54,974 bases of DNA from an uncultured Actinomycetes bacterium. Its GTDB lineage: Bacteria > Actinomycetota > Coriobacteriia > Coriobacteriales > Atopobiaceae. Of the stretch, positions 8,966 through 26,844 are shown piece by piece. The stretch's first letter is position 1. Each line of letters starts with the position of its first letter. Under the pieces are notes generated by a model that was given only the letters and a program-made list of their open reading frames with translations, was not told where the DNA came from and did no database searches. The position numbers and the translations under genes were made by a program. The stretch lies in contig OMXZ01000010.1 of the NCBI GenBank assembly GCA_900315165.1, positions 1-54,974 of the forward strand, read 5' to 3'.

Positions 8966-9457
8966 ATGCTGAGGATCGGCCACGGGTTCGACGTGCACGC
9001 CTTCGCCGAAGGTCGCAAACTCATCTTGGGCGGCATCGAGATTCCGTCCGAGCGCGGACTCGACGGGCATTCCGACGCGGACGTGCTTGCCCATGCCCTT
9101 ATCGACGCCATCTGCGGCGCCGCCCGTCTTCCCGACATCGGGCGCCTCTTTCCCGATAACGATCCCGCTTACCAAGGCGCCGACTCGATTGAGCTTCTGC
9201 GTCAGGTCGGGCGGATGGCGGAGGAGCGGCGATGTAGGATCCTCGACGCCGACTGTACGATCGCGGCCCAGGCACCCAAGCTCGCTCCCTACATCGATCA
9301 GATGGGGGACCGCCTCGCGGAGGCGCTCGGGCTGCCCGCGGAATCCGTCGGCGTCAAGGCGACCACGACCGAGCACCTCGGCTTCGTGGGCCGCAAGGAG
9401 GGCATCGCCGCCTGGGCGGTCGTCCTCGCGCAAGACGAACGCGACGCCGAGCGTTAG
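8966..9457 (+). CDS. ispF: 2-C-methyl-D-erythritol 2,4-cyclodiphosphate synthase IspF
   Basis: IspF cyclises CDP-ME 2-phosphate two steps after IspD, forming a trimer with zinc at the active site. The 163-residue protein is full length. The expected metal ligands are D9 and H11 (in GFDVHAF) and H43 (in DADVLAHAL), and the TTTEHLGF motif is present near the C terminus. It starts four bases after the ispD stop, so the two pathway enzymes are co-expressed; they occur fused or adjacent in many bacteria. Confidence 0.96.
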   Translation: MLRIGHGFDVHAFAEGRKLILGGIEIPSERGLDGHSDADVLAHALIDAICGAARLPDIGRLFPDNDPAYQGADSIELLRQVGRMAEERRCRILDADCTIAAQAPKLAPYIDQMGDRLAEALGLPAESVGVKATTTEHLGFVGRKEGIAAWAVVLAQDERDAER

Positions 9458-9492
9458 AATCCTTCCGTACAAGAGCGACACGAGGAGCTGTC

Positions 9493-10971
<1,479 letters not shown>

Positions 10972-10976
10972 ACGCC

Positions 10977-11867
10977 GTGGCCCAGCGTCGCGCGAACAAC
11001 AAGAACGCCAGGCAGCGCTCGTCTAAACCCCAGCGGGCAGGGCAGGGGACCGAAAAGACAAGGCAAGGGAACGAGCGTCCGGGGCAGAAGTTCCAGCGCC
11101 AGGGCCAGAAACCCCGCACGAAGGCCTCGACCGTCGGTTGGATCGAGGGCCGGCGCGCCTGCGCCGAGGCGCTCGAGACCGGCGTGCCCCTGCGCCAGGC
11201 GCTGGTTGCGAGTGGCGACGAGACGCTCGCCTCGCTTGTGGCCCGTCTGAAGACCGCGGGCGTGGAGGTGCAGGGTGTGCCGCGCGACCGGCTGGACGCC
11301 ATGAGCTCCCATGGGGCCCACCAGGGCATCCTCTGCCAGACCGCGCCCTATCGCTATGCCGACCTCGAGGACGTGATTGCGCGGGCGGGGGAGGGCGATG
11401 CCCTGGTCGTCGTGCTCGACCACGTGACCGACGAGGGCAATTTCGGCGCCATCGTGCGCTCGGCCGAGGTAGTCGGCGCCGCGGGTGTCGTGATCGCCAA
11501 GGCACGCGCGGCCGGCGTCGGTGTCGGTGCCTATAAGACCTCGGCGGGTGCGGTCCTGCACCTGCCCATCGCCCAGGTCCCCAACCTCGCGACCGCCCTC
11601 GACCGCCTGAAGGAGGCGGGTTTCTGGGCCGCCGCGGCGACCGAGCATGCCGACCAGGACGTCTGGCAGGCGCCGCTCGATGGCCGTATCGCGCTCGTGA
11701 TGGGCTCGGAGGGCTCGGGTGTCTCGCGCCTCGTGCGCGAGCATTGCGATTTCGAATGCCGCCTGCCGCAGCGCGGCCGTGTCGAGTCCCTCAACGTCGC
11801 CCAGGCAACCACGGTGCTCTGCTACGAATGGCTCCGCAGGTCCATGGCGAAGGGCGACGGGCGATGA
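10977..11867 (+). CDS. rlmB: TrmH/SpoU-family rRNA 2'-O-methyltransferase (RlmB-like)
   Basis: The 296-residue protein begins with GTG at 10977, five bases after the cysS stop. A basic, glutamine-rich N-terminal extension of about 50 residues precedes a substrate-binding domain and the SPOUT catalytic domain, with motif 1 (DEGNFGAIVRSAE), motif 2 (LVMGSEGSG) and motif 3 (SLNVAQATTVLCYE). RlmB methylates G2251 of 23S rRNA, but specificity within the family cannot be read reliably from sequence. Its stop overlaps the next start. Confidence 0.92.
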   Translation: MAQRRANNKNARQRSSKPQRAGQGTEKTRQGNERPGQKFQRQGQKPRTKASTVGWIEGRRACAEALETGVPLRQALVASGDETLASLVARLKTAGVEVQGVPRDRLDAMSSHGAHQGILCQTAPYRYADLEDVIARAGEGDALVVVLDHVTDEGNFGAIVRSAEVVGAAGVVIAKARAAGVGVGAYKTSAGAVLHLPIAQVPNLATALDRLKEAGFWAAAATEHADQDVWQAPLDGRIALVMGSEGSGVSRLVREHCDFECRLPQRGRVESLNVAQATTVLCYEWLRRSMAKGDGR

Positions 11868-12463
11868 GCAAGACGCGCCTTCCCCTTCTCGTCGTGGACG
11901 GCTACAACGTCCTGCGCGCGACCCCGCGCTACGCGGCCCTGATGGACGACGCGTCCTCGACGCATGTCTCGGCGGGCGGCAGCGGTCGCGCCTCTGGCGG
12001 AGGCATTATCGCTGGGGATCCCTTCGAGCGGGCGCGTGAGGCCCTGGCGGCCGACGTGGCGGCCTTCGCCCAGGGCAGCTACGAAGCCACCATCGTCTAC
12101 GACGGGGCCAACAACCTCTCGCCCGACCGCCCCGAGACGCAGGTCGCGGGGGTGCGCATAGTCTTTTCCCCCCAGGGGGAGAGCGCCGACTCCGTCATCG
12201 AGCGCTCTTGCGCCCAGGCCCGCCGGTCGGGCCGCGACATCGCCCTCGTCACGAGCGACAATACGATACGCTCCACCACGACCCTCGGGCCCTACGCCGC
12301 ATCGGTCACCAAGATCTCGAGTGCGCTGCTCGTGCACGAGATGGAGGCCACGGATCGCGAGGTGGCGCGCGAACTCGGCGAGCGGACCCATGCGAGGATG
12401 ACGGTGGAGGACCGCCTGAGCCCAGAGACCTTAGCCAAGCTCAATGCGATCCTCGGTCGCTGA
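11864..12463 (+). CDS. YacP-like NYN-domain ribonuclease
   Basis: The 199-residue protein has the PIN-like NYN fold: LLVVDGYNVL at the N terminus, a conserved acidic residue in the IVYDGA segment, and ALVTSDN. YacP (Rae1) is a ribosome-associated endoribonuclease in Bacillus and usually lies next to rlmB and cysS, as here. The start overlaps the rlmB stop (ATGA), so translation is probably coupled. Between the first helix and the rest is a Gly/Ser-rich insertion (around residues 34-46, SAGGSGRASGGG) that is probably a flexible loop. Confidence 0.87.
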   Translation: MSKTRLPLLVVDGYNVLRATPRYAALMDDASSTHVSAGGSGRASGGGIIAGDPFERAREALAADVAAFAQGSYEATIVYDGANNLSPDRPETQVAGVRIVFSPQGESADSVIERSCAQARRSGRDIALVTSDNTIRSTTTLGPYAASVTKISSALLVHEMEATDREVARELGERTHARMTVEDRLSPETLAKLNAILGR

Positions 12464-12504
12464 GCCCCCCTCGGGCCACGTCTGTGGCATAATACTTGAC
12501 ACGC

Positions 12505-12579
12505 GCCAGCATGGCTCAATGGCAGAGCAACGGTTTTGTAAACCGTGGGTTGGGGGTTCGACTCCCTCTGCTGGCTCCA
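12505..12579 (+). tRNA. tRNA-Thr (anticodon TGT)
   Basis: The acceptor GCCAGCA pairs with TGCTGGC, the T loop is TTCGACT, and CCA is encoded. The anticodon loop TTTGTAA gives anticodon TGT, which reads ACA. A likely -10 (CATAAT, 12488-12493) lies just upstream. Confidence 0.95.
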
Positions 12580-12588
12580 GGAACGCCC

Positions 12589-12618
12589 GGCCACGCCCCC
12601 TGCGGCGTGGCCTTTTCC
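12589..12618 (+). terminator. Terminator after tRNA-Thr(TGT)
   Basis: GGCCACGCC (12589-12597) pairs perfectly with GGCGTGGCC (12604-12612), followed by TTTTCC. Confidence 0.8.
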
Positions 12619-12683
12619 ATACCGAGAATCGTGGGGAAATCGTGGGTATACACGCCCGGGTGCGTGGAATGCAAATTTTTTCG

Positions 12684-12712
12684 TTGACAAGTTCTCGGCA
12701 TGAACGTAAGAT
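12684..12712 (+). promoter_or_regulatory. Promoter of the tRNA Tyr-Thr-Met-tuf operon
   Basis: TTGACA (12684-12689), a 17-bp spacer and TAAGAT (12707-12712) give a near-consensus sigma-70 type promoter, after a T-rich stretch. The next gene, tRNA-Tyr, starts 60 bp later. Confidence 0.75.
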
Positions 12713-12772
12713 TTCATCCGCTAACGTGGTTTGGGCGACGAGCACATCCGCGGGAGCACTTGAAAACGGAAT

Positions 12773-12856
12773 GGGGATGTGGCACAGCGGCAACTGCGGC
12801 GGACTGTAAATCCGCTCTCTCTGAGTTCCCTGGTTCGAGTCCAGGCATCCCCACCA
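12773..12856 (+). tRNA. tRNA-Tyr (anticodon GTA)
   Basis: Acceptor GGGGATG pairs with CATCCCC and CCA is encoded. The anticodon stem GCGGA/TCCGC encloses CTGTAAA, giving GTA. The extended variable region, about 13 bases, is what a type II tRNA such as tRNA-Tyr requires. Confidence 0.94.
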
Positions 12857-12859
12857 TCT

Positions 12860-12935
12860 GCCCGTGTAGCTCAGTCGGTAGAGCACTTCGTTGGTAACGA
12901 AGAGGTCACCGGTTCGAATCCGGTCGCGGGCTCCA
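12860..12935 (+). tRNA. tRNA-Thr (anticodon GGT)
   Basis: 76 bases including CCA. Acceptor GCCCGTG pairs with CGCGGGC (one wobble); the anticodon stem CTTCG/CGAAG encloses TTGGTAA, giving GGT. It lies three bases after tRNA-Tyr. Confidence 0.96.
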
Positions 12936-12958
12936 TTCCTTTTTCAAGTACGGCTTAT

Positions 12959-13035
12959 GCCGGTGTAGCTCAGCTGGTTAGAGCACGCGGCTCATACCCG
13001 CGATGTCACTGGTTCGAATCCAGTCACCGGTACCA
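12959..13035 (+). tRNA. tRNA-Met, elongator type (anticodon CAT)
   Basis: 77 bases including CCA. The anticodon loop CTCATAC gives CAT. The first acceptor pair is G-U, and the anticodon stem lacks the three G-C pairs typical of initiator tRNA, so elongator is favoured; a lysidine-modified Ile tRNA cannot be fully excluded from sequence. Confidence 0.88.
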
Positions 13036-13126
13036 GAGTTTAAGCGGCGGGCGACCGCCGCTAAACATAAGTACGGCAGTAGTTCCAAGAAGCGGCCAAA
13101 AAGGCGGTTTCCGAAGGAGGATGGCA

Positions 13127-14341
13127 ATGGCCAAGGAGAAGTTCGATCGTTCTAAGCCCCATGTAAACATCGGTACCATCGGTCACGTCGACCACGGCAA
13201 GACCACGACGACGGCTGCCATCACCAAGGTCCTGTCCCTCAAGGGCCTGGCCAAGTTCGAGGCCTTCGACCAGATCGACAAGGCTCCCGAGGAGCGCGAG
13301 CGCGGCATCACCATCTCCGTCGCCCACGTCGAGTACGAGACCGAGAAGCGTCACTACGCCCACGTCGACTGCCCCGGCCACGCTGACTACATCAAGAACA
13401 TGATTTCCGGCGCTGCTCAGATGGACGGCGCGATCCTGGTCATCGCCGCCACCGACGGCCCGATGGCTCAGACCCGCGAGCACATCCTGCTCGCCCGTCA
13501 GGTCGGCGTGCCCTACATCATCGTCTTCCTGAACAAGTGCGACATGGTCGACGACCCCGAGCTGCTCGACCTCGTCGAGATGGAGACCCGCGACCTCCTG
13601 ACCGAGTACGACTTCCCCGGCGATGATCTGCCCATCGTCCGTGGCTCCGCGCTTCAGGCCCTCGAGTCCACCTCCACCGATCCCGATGCTCCCGAGTATA
13701 AGTGCATCTGGGAGCTCATGGACGCCGTCGACTCCTACATTCCGACGCCTGCCCGCGACAACGAGAAGCCCTTCCTGATGGCTATCGAGGACGTCATGAC
13801 CATCTCTGGCCGCGGCACCGTCGCCACCGGCCGTGTCGAGCGCGGTGAGCTCAAGCTCAATGAGCCCGTCGAGATCGTCGGCATCAAGGAGACCCAGAAG
13901 TCCGTTGCCACCGGCATCGAGATGTTCCGCAAGACCCTCGACTTCTGCGAGGCTGGCGACAACGTCGGCATCCTGCTGCGCGGTATCAAGCGTGAGGACA
14001 TCGAGCGCGGCCAGGTTCTCTGCAAGCCTGGTACGGTCACCCCTCACCACGCCTTCACCGGCGAGATCTACGTCCTGACCAAGGACGAGGGCGGCCGTCA
14101 CACCCCGTTCTTCTCTGGCTATCGCCCGCAGTTCTACTTCCGCACCACCGACATCACGGGCGATGTCCAGGAGCTCACCGACGCCAATGGCAACAAGGTC
14201 GAGATGGCCATGCCGGGCGACCACGTCACCATCAAGGTTGACCTGATTCACCCGATCGCCATGGAGCAGGGCCTCAAGTTCGCTATTCGCGAGGGTGGCC
14301 ACACCGTCGGCGATGGCCGTGTCTCCACGATTATCGACTAG
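13127..14341 (+). CDS. tuf: Elongation factor Tu
   Basis: EF-Tu brings aminoacyl-tRNA to the ribosome as a GTP complex. The 404-residue protein has the P-loop GHVDHGKT, the G3 region DCPGHADY, the G4 motif NKCD, and the two C-terminal beta-barrel domains. Of the two ATGs six bases apart, 13127 is chosen because GGAGG (13116-13120) touches the first one but is correctly spaced for the second, and MAKEKFDR is the family N terminus. It is co-transcribed with three upstream tRNAs, the same arrangement as thrU-tyrU-glyT-thrT-tufB of E. coli, and is not in the rpsL-fusA operon. Confidence 0.98.
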   Translation: MAKEKFDRSKPHVNIGTIGHVDHGKTTTTAAITKVLSLKGLAKFEAFDQIDKAPEERERGITISVAHVEYETEKRHYAHVDCPGHADYIKNMISGAAQMDGAILVIAATDGPMAQTREHILLARQVGVPYIIVFLNKCDMVDDPELLDLVEMETRDLLTEYDFPGDDLPIVRGSALQALESTSTDPDAPEYKCIWELMDAVDSYIPTPARDNEKPFLMAIEDVMTISGRGTVATGRVERGELKLNEPVEIVGIKETQKSVATGIEMFRKTLDFCEAGDNVGILLRGIKREDIERGQVLCKPGTVTPHHAFTGEIYVLTKDEGGRHTPFFSGYRPQFYFRTTDITGDVQELTDANGNKVEMAMPGDHVTIKVDLIHPIAMEQGLKFAIREGGHTVGDGRVSTIID

Positions 14342-14361
14342 TTCGGTTTAGGCACGTCACG

Positions 14362-14395
14362 ACCCGGCGTCCGATTGGGCGCCGGGTCTTTTTTT
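14362..14395 (+). terminator. Terminator after tuf
   Basis: ACCCGGCG (14362-14369) pairs with the CGCCGGGT arm ending at 14387, followed by CTTTTTTT. A clear rho-independent terminator. Confidence 0.9.
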
Positions 14396-14523
14396 CGGTT
14401 TTCGCTGACACAAACAGTCAAGGAATTTTGGGTTGGCGTGAGACGAAATTCTTTGACCCTTTGGGTTGTCCGACCGTAAGTTGTGTGGGAAATGTTAGCT
14501 CTTGCGTTGTGGCGTTGCCTGCC

Positions 14524-14553
14524 TTGACAGCGACCCAGCCAGTTTGCTAACGT
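14524..14553 (+). promoter_or_regulatory. Promoter of rpmG-tRNA Trp-secE-nusG
   Basis: TTGACA (14524-14529), an 18-bp spacer, then TAACGT (14548-14553), 55 bp before rpmG. The rest of the 14396-14607 gap shows nothing else convincing. Confidence 0.5.
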
Positions 14554-14607
14554 TTCCCATCGCGTCACTGACGAGTAGTTTGTCTGTGGCTGTCTATAGG
14601 AGGAACG

Positions 14608-14757
14608 ATGCGCACAATGGTTACTCTCGCGTGCACCGAGTGCAAGCGACGCAACTACACCACCAACAAGAACAAGTCCAACAATCCCGATCGTCTCGAG
14701 ATGAAGAAGTATTGTCCGTGGTGCCACAAGCACACCCTTCACCGGGAAACCCGCTAA
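14608..14757 (+). CDS. rpmG: 50S ribosomal protein L33, zinc-binding form
   Basis: This 49-residue protein matches L33 in length and motifs. It carries the zinc-type cysteines C9, C12, C36 and C39, followed by the basic C-terminal KHTLHRETR. Its ATG follows the strong ribosome-binding site AGGAGG. Its place just before tRNA-Trp, secE and nusG is a classic Gram-positive arrangement. Zinc-type L33 is usually replaced by a cysteine-free copy under zinc limitation, though no such copy is in the window. Confidence 0.95.
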   Translation: MRTMVTLACTECKRRNYTTNKNKSNNPDRLEMKKYCPWCHKHTLHRETR

Positions 14758-14774
14758 AATAGGGGCTACTACAT

Positions 14775-14850
14775 AGGCCAGTAGTTCAGTTGGTAGAGCG
14801 ACGGTCTCCAAAACCGTATGTCGAGGGTTCGAGTCCTTCCTGGCCTGCCA
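14775..14850 (+). tRNA. tRNA-Trp (anticodon CCA)
   Basis: 76 bases with encoded CCA. The acceptor AGGCCAG pairs with CTGGCCT, and the anticodon stem ACGGT/ACCGT encloses CTCCAAA, giving CCA. Confidence 0.96.
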
Positions 14851-14858
14851 GAAACACC

Positions 14859-14888
14859 ACCGGCTAATCCCCTTCGGGGTTAGCCGGT
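14859..14888 (+). terminator. Hairpin between tRNA-Trp and secE
   Basis: GGCTAATCCCC (14862-14872) folds on GGGGTTAGCC (14876-14885) with a bulged T and a TTC loop. Only GGTTT follows, so it is a weak terminator or an RNA-processing hairpin rather than a full stop. Confidence 0.5.
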
Positions 14889-14931
14889 TTGCATGATACG
14901 AGGACGAAAGTCCCCAGAGGAAGGTTCGCGA

Positions 14932-15300
14932 ATGCCGAACAAGGACCGCAACAAGAGGAGCGTCCGCAAGGCGCGTGCCGCAGAGCGCGAGCGCGTCGCT
15001 AACGAGCAGGCCGTCTCCGGCAATGACACCGAGAAGCCCAAGAAGGCTTCGGTTGTGTCCAAAGCCACGCAGGCTCCCGCAAAGCAGGAGAAGGCAAAGC
15101 CTAAAAAACGCAATCGCTTCGTTCAGTATTTCACCGATGTTCGCAGTGAGATGCACCGCGTGACGTGGCCTTCTAAGGACGAGCTGCGCAATTGGTCGGT
15201 TGCCGTCATTGTCGCTCTGGTTGTCTTCGGTGTGTGCGTATATCTCGTCGACACGGGGTTCGTCGCCCTGTTGGTCGGTTTCACGGGCCTGAGGGGGTAG
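14932..15300 (+). CDS. secE: Preprotein translocase subunit SecE
   Basis: SecE is an essential membrane subunit of the SecYEG channel. The 122-residue protein has a long, charged, Lys/Ala-rich N-terminal extension (about 1-65), then the conserved amphipathic region (FTDVRSEMHRVTWPSKDEL) and a single membrane helix near the C terminus. The ATG at 14932 follows GAGGAAGG at 7 bases; an in-frame ATG 39 bases upstream lacks a ribosome-binding site. nusG starts two bases after its stop. Confidence 0.93.
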   Translation: MPNKDRNKRSVRKARAAERERVANEQAVSGNDTEKPKKASVVSKATQAPAKQEKAKPKKRNRFVQYFTDVRSEMHRVTWPSKDELRNWSVAVIVALVVFGVCVYLVDTGFVALLVGFTGLRG

Positions 15301-15302
15301 AC

Positions 15303-15854
15303 ATGGCGAAGCGTTGGTATGTCGTCCACACATACTCTGGGTATGAGAACAAGGTCAAGACCGATCTCGAGCATCGCATCGAGACCTATGGCATGCAGGA
15401 CCAGATCGTCGACATCCAGATCCCGACCGAGAAGGTCACCAAGGTCAAGGACGGTGGCGAGCGCGTCGACAAGGACGAGAAGGTCTTCCCGGGCTATGTC
15501 CTTGTTCGCATGGAGGTCGATGACAATAGCTGGGCTGTCGTTCGCAACACCCCCGGCGTCACGGGATTCGTCGGCATTGACGGCAAACCCACGCCGCTGC
15601 GCCGCTCCGAGTACGACAAGATCATGCGCCGCGTGAACCCGCGTTCCGCATCCGGTGCCCCGGCGCCCAAGATCACGACCACCGACCTCGAGGTTGGCCA
15701 GGTCGTCCATGTCGTCTCCGGCCCCCTGGCCGATTTCGACGGCACCGTGTCCGAGGTCATGCCGGAGGCCGGCAAGGTCAAGGTCATGCTTACAATCTTC
15801 GGCCGCGAGACCCCCGTCGAGCTCACTCTCGATCAGGTGACGGCCGTTATTTAG
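15303..15854 (+). CDS. nusG: Transcription termination/antitermination factor NusG
   Basis: NusG binds RNA polymerase and couples it to Rho or the ribosome. The 183-residue protein has the NGN domain (WYVVHTYSGYENKV at the N terminus, FPGYVLV) and a C-terminal KOW domain (VGQVVHVVSGPLADFDGTV). Its ATG is three bases after the secE stop, behind GAGGGGG. An in-frame upstream extension inside secE was rejected. Confidence 0.97.
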   Translation: MAKRWYVVHTYSGYENKVKTDLEHRIETYGMQDQIVDIQIPTEKVTKVKDGGERVDKDEKVFPGYVLVRMEVDDNSWAVVRNTPGVTGFVGIDGKPTPLRRSEYDKIMRRVNPRSASGAPAPKITTTDLEVGQVVHVVSGPLADFDGTVSEVMPEAGKVKVMLTIFGRETPVELTLDQVTAVI

Positions 15855-15866
15855 CAAGGCGACACA

Positions 15867-15881
15867 TGCGGCCCCCGCATC
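15867..15881 (+). promoter_or_regulatory. Short hairpin in the rplK leader
   Basis: ATGCGG, a CCC loop and CCGCAT form a perfect 6-bp hairpin between nusG and rplK. L1 autoregulates rplKA from such leaders in other bacteria, but I cannot match this to the known L1 site. Confidence 0.3.
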
Positions 15882-15954
15882 AGTGGAGATGGCTTCTCGG
15901 GGGACGTGAGATATAGCAGGTTGTACGTTCGAAGAATGTATTCAGGAGGCTCAC

Positions 15955-16383
15955 ATGCCCGCAAAGAAGGTTGTGCACTTCATCAAGCTCCAGATTCCCG
16001 CCGGCCAGGCCAACCCCGCGCCTCCCGTCGGCCCCGCCCTGGGTGCCGCCCAGGTCAACATCATGCAGTTCTGCCAGGCGTTCAACGCGCAGACCAAGGA
16101 CAAGATGGGCGACGTCATCCCCGTCGAGATCACGGTCTACGAGGATCGCTCCTTTGATTTCATCTGCAAGACGCCGCCCGCGGCCTATCTGATCAAGAAG
16201 GAGCTCGGCCTCAAGAGTGCTTCGGCCGTGCCCCAGCGCGACAAGGTCGGCCAGCTCTCGCAGGAGCAGCTCACCAAGATCGCCGAGATCAAGATGCCGG
16301 ACCTCAACGCCAACGACATCGAGGCCGCAAAGAAGATCGTCGCCGGCACCGCCCGTTCCATGGGCGTCACCATCGCCGAGTAG
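15955..16383 (+). CDS. rplK: 50S ribosomal protein L11
   Basis: L11 forms the GTPase-associated centre with 23S rRNA. At 142 residues it is full length, with the N-terminal [20 protein letters not shown] segment and the C-terminal RNA-binding domain containing GTARSMGV. It starts after the strong site AGGAGG, 100 bases past nusG. Confidence 0.98.
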   Translation: MPAKKVVHFIKLQIPAGQANPAPPVGPALGAAQVNIMQFCQAFNAQTKDKMGDVIPVEITVYEDRSFDFICKTPPAAYLIKKELGLKSASAVPQRDKVGQLSQEQLTKIAEIKMPDLNANDIEAAKKIVAGTARSMGVTIAE

Positions 16384-16474
16384 CTCATTGGGTTCCAACG
16401 CGTCGGCACGGGGTCGGCGCAGAACATACGGAGTGGGAGGGCGCAACGCCCGTTGACCACAGGAGGTAAGCAAC

Positions 16475-17182
16475 ATGCCCAAGCACGGAAAGAAGTACAA
16501 CGAGGCGGCCGCCAAGGTCGATTCCTCCAAGTTCTACACTCCCATGGAGGCCATGAGCCTCGTCAAGGAGGTCGCGCCCGAGAAGTTCGACGCCACCGTT
16601 GAGGTCTCCATCCGCCTCGGCGTCGACACCCGCAAGGCCGACCAGAACATCCGCGGCTCCATCAGCCTGCCCAACGGCACCGGCCAGACCGTCCGCGTGG
16701 CTGTCTTCGCCGAGGGCGACAAGGCCCGCGAGGCCGAGGCTGCAGGTGCCGACATCGTCGGCTCCGACGACCTGGTTGCCGAGATCCAGAAGGGCAACAT
16801 CAACTTCGACGCCGTTATCGCGACGCCCAACATGATGTCCAAGGTCGGCCGTCTGGGCAAGATCCTCGGCCCCCGTGGCCTGATGCCCAACCCCAAGCTG
16901 GGTACCGTCACCATGGACGTCCAGAAGATGGTCGGCGAGCTCAAGGCAGGCCGTGTCGAGTACCGTGCCGACCGCTATGGCATCTGCCACGTCCCCATGG
17001 GCAAGGTGTCCTTCGGCGCCGACAAGCTGGCCGAGAACTACGGTGCGCTCTACACCGAGCTGCTCCGCGTCAAGCCGTCCTCTGCCAAGGGCAAGTACGT
17101 CAAGTCCGTCGTCGTGTCCTCCACGATGGGCCCGGGCGTCAAGATTGACTCCTCCGTCACCCGCAACTTCACCGAGGCGTAG
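16475..17182 (+). CDS. rplA: 50S ribosomal protein L1
   Basis: L1 forms the mobile stalk near the E site and in many bacteria represses translation of its own rplKA mRNA. The 235-residue protein contains the signature [19 protein letters not shown]. The start follows AGGAGG. Upstream gap (16384-16474) shows no obvious structure. Confidence 0.98.
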   Translation: MPKHGKKYNEAAAKVDSSKFYTPMEAMSLVKEVAPEKFDATVEVSIRLGVDTRKADQNIRGSISLPNGTGQTVRVAVFAEGDKAREAEAAGADIVGSDDLVAEIQKGNINFDAVIATPNMMSKVGRLGKILGPRGLMPNPKLGTVTMDVQKMVGELKAGRVEYRADRYGICHVPMGKVSFGADKLAENYGALYTELLRVKPSSAKGKYVKSVVVSSTMGPGVKIDSSVTRNFTEA

Positions 17183-17229
17183 GAGTTCTGAACGTCGTCT
17201 TTCCGCCTTGACTTTGTTTGAGGCGTAAG

Positions 17230-17385
17230 GCATAGTGTTTTCCGCTCACATCCGTGGGCAACCAGCACGTCCGCTGCCAGAGACAGCCGGTGCCGAAAGG
17301 CTCAAAGGGGCAACCCGCCTGCCGAGGTGGTCTGAAAGCTCGACTCGCAGACCCCGCCTGGCACGCCAAGCGGGGTCTTTTGTGT
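17230..17385 (+). ncRNA. Ribosomal protein L10 leader (rplJL leader) with internal terminator-like hairpin
   Basis: The 263-base gap between rplA and rplJ carries a segment resembling the conserved L10-leader core (around 17280-17340, including GCCTGCCGAGGTGG). In this known regulatory RNA, L10(L12)4 binds its own mRNA. It ends in a terminator-like hairpin: AGACCCCGC (17349-17357) pairs perfectly with GCGGGGTCT (17370-17378), followed by TTTGTG. This would both autoregulate rplJL and set its ratio to rplKA. Confidence 0.7.
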
Positions 17386-17445
17386 TTGCGAAAGGCCCGC
17401 CCGCGTGGCGAGCGTGCCCGACCGCACAACGAGGAGGTGTATTAC

Positions 17446-17967
17446 ATGCCATCGAAGTCTAATCAGGAGATGCTGGACAAGGTCAAGGCCGATGTCGAGG
17501 CGTCCGCGGGCGTCTTCGTCGTCGACTACAAGGGCCTGTCCGTCAAGGAGACCCAGTCCCTGCGCCGCGCGCTGACCGCCAACGGCGCCCGCATGAAGGT
17601 CTACAAGAACAACATCGTCAAGATCGCCCTCGAGGAGGCCGGCCTGCCCGACATCAGTGAGAATCTGAAGGGCACCTGCGCCTATGTCTTCTATGAGAAG
17701 GATCCTGTCGAGGCTGCCAAGGCCATCAAGGAGCAGGCTGAGAAGCTCGACAAGCTCGAGTTCATCGCCGCCGTCGCCGACGGCAAGGCGCTGGACGCCG
17801 CGACCGCCAAGGCCTATGCCGACCTGCCCAGCCACGACGAGCTCATCGCCAAGCTGGTCTACGTGCTGGGCAGCCCCCTGTCCGGTATCGCCCAGGTCTG
17901 CGCCGGTCCCGCGCGTGGTCTCGTCACCGCGCTCGACGCCGTCGCGGAGCAGAAGAACGCCGCGTAA
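17446..17967 (+). CDS. rplJ: 50S ribosomal protein L10
   Basis: L10 anchors the L7/L12 stalk to the ribosome. The 173-residue protein shows the usual N-terminal rRNA-binding region (VVDYKGLSVKETQSLRR, RMKVYKNNI) and the C-terminal helix that binds L12 dimers. The ATG at 17446 follows GAGGAGG; in-frame codons further upstream lie in the regulatory leader and encode no L10-like sequence. Confidence 0.97.
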   Translation: MPSKSNQEMLDKVKADVEASAGVFVVDYKGLSVKETQSLRRALTANGARMKVYKNNIVKIALEEAGLPDISENLKGTCAYVFYEKDPVEAAKAIKEQAEKLDKLEFIAAVADGKALDAATAKAYADLPSHDELIAKLVYVLGSPLSGIAQVCAGPARGLVTALDAVAEQKNAA

Positions 17968-18041
17968 GCACGCGCTTTGCACGACCGTTGTTTGTACGTT
18001 AGCCGGGCGCACGGAAGCGCCCCTACAAAAGGAGAAATGAC

Positions 18042-18422
18042 ATGGCTGTCACCAAGGATGAGATCATTGAGGCCCTGAAGGAGATGCCCGCCCTCGAGCT
18101 CTCCGAGCTGGTTCACGAGCTGGAGGACGTCTTCGGCGTCTCCGCCACCGCCCCCGTCGCGGTCGCCGCTGCCCCCGCTGCCGGTGGCGCTGCTCCCGCC
18201 GAGGAGGAGAAGACCAACTTCGACGTCGAGCTGACCTCCTTCGGCGAGAACAAGATCGCCGTCATCAAGGTCGTCCGCAAGCTCACCGGCCTTGGCCTGA
18301 AGGAGGCCAAGGAGGCCGTCGAGAAGGCCCCGAACGTCATCGTCGAGGGTGCCAACAAGGACGACGCTGAGGCTGCCAAGAAGGAGCTCGAGGAGGCCGG
18401 CGCCACCGTTACCCTGAAGTAA
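18042..18422 (+). CDS. rplL: 50S ribosomal protein L7/L12
   Basis: The 126-residue protein has an N-terminal dimerisation helix, an Ala/Pro-rich hinge (about 37-54) and the globular C-terminal domain with VKKAP-like [10 protein letters not shown] and the LKEAKE motif that recruits translation GTPases. It starts after AAGGAG. Confidence 0.98.
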   Translation: MAVTKDEIIEALKEMPALELSELVHELEDVFGVSATAPVAVAAAPAAGGAAPAEEEKTNFDVELTSFGENKIAVIKVVRKLTGLGLKEAKEAVEKAPNVIVEGANKDDAEAAKKELEEAGATVTLK

Positions 18423-18462
18423 CGACGCCCTTTTTCGGCTTTCCTCCGTCGGAGGATGAGAT

Positions 18463-18492
18463 GGCCCGGGACCACGTGTCTCGGGCCTTTTT
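18463..18492 (+). terminator. Terminator after rplL
   Basis: GGCCCGGGA (18463-18471) pairs with the TCTCGGGCC arm ending at 18487, followed by TTTTTG. Confidence 0.8.
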
Positions 18493-18581
18493 GTCATTCG
18501 GGGCGACCGACACATTACCAACACAAGTGACCTGCGGTTTTGCGTCGCTACTAGTTTTCCGTTCGAATGTCAAGGTTTTTC

Positions 18582-18610
18582 TTGATTGCTGGGGTGCGCT
18601 TCGGTACTCT
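18582..18610 (+). promoter_or_regulatory. Promoter of rpoBC
   Basis: TTGATT (18582-18587), 17 bp, TACTCT (18605-18610), about 50 bp before the rpoB GTG. Together with the terminator just upstream, it separates rpoBC from rplJL. Confidence 0.6.
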
Positions 18611-18662
18611 ATTAGATTGCGACAACTGCCGCTTTTCTACTTCTTTAAGGAGGATACGCCTG

Positions 18663-22160
<3,498 letters not shown>

Positions 22161-22165
22161 CGAAC

Positions 22166-26599
<4,434 letters not shown>

Positions 26600-26624
26600 C
26601 GCGAACGTCCGTTAGCGTTGACTT

Positions 26625-26657
26625 AAGGCCCCGGAGTTTCGGCTCTGGGGCCTTTTT
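26625..26657 (+). terminator. Terminator after rpoC
   Basis: GGCCCC (26627-26632) pairs with GGGGCC, extended by weaker pairs, followed by TTTTTT. Confidence 0.85.
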
Positions 26658-26725
26658 TGTCAGCCCATCCTGCAGCCGCGTGTGCTGATGTTGTGGGATA
26701 CGTACACGCCCGGTGGCGCGGCTTT

Positions 26726-26754
26726 TTGACATCGGCCATAAGTGAGCGTAAATT
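26726..26754 (+). promoter_or_regulatory. Promoter of the rpsL-rpsG-fusA-rpsJ operon
   Basis: TTGACA (26726-26731), 17 bp, TAAATT (26749-26754). One of the best promoter matches in the window. A leader of about 85 bases follows before rpsL. Confidence 0.8.
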
Positions 26755-26844
26755 ATCCCCTTGCGTCAATCCAGGGTGGAGGGTGCTGCCTCGCCCTTGA
26801 ATATGAGAAAAGGCACGTAGTAGATAGGTACGAAGGAGAGAGTT

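Noticed and set aside
18567-18569. ATG upstream of rpoB as the start
   Set aside because: It lies inside the presumed promoter, has no ribosome-binding site, and the added residues are not RpoB-like; the GTG at 18663 has AAGGAGG.
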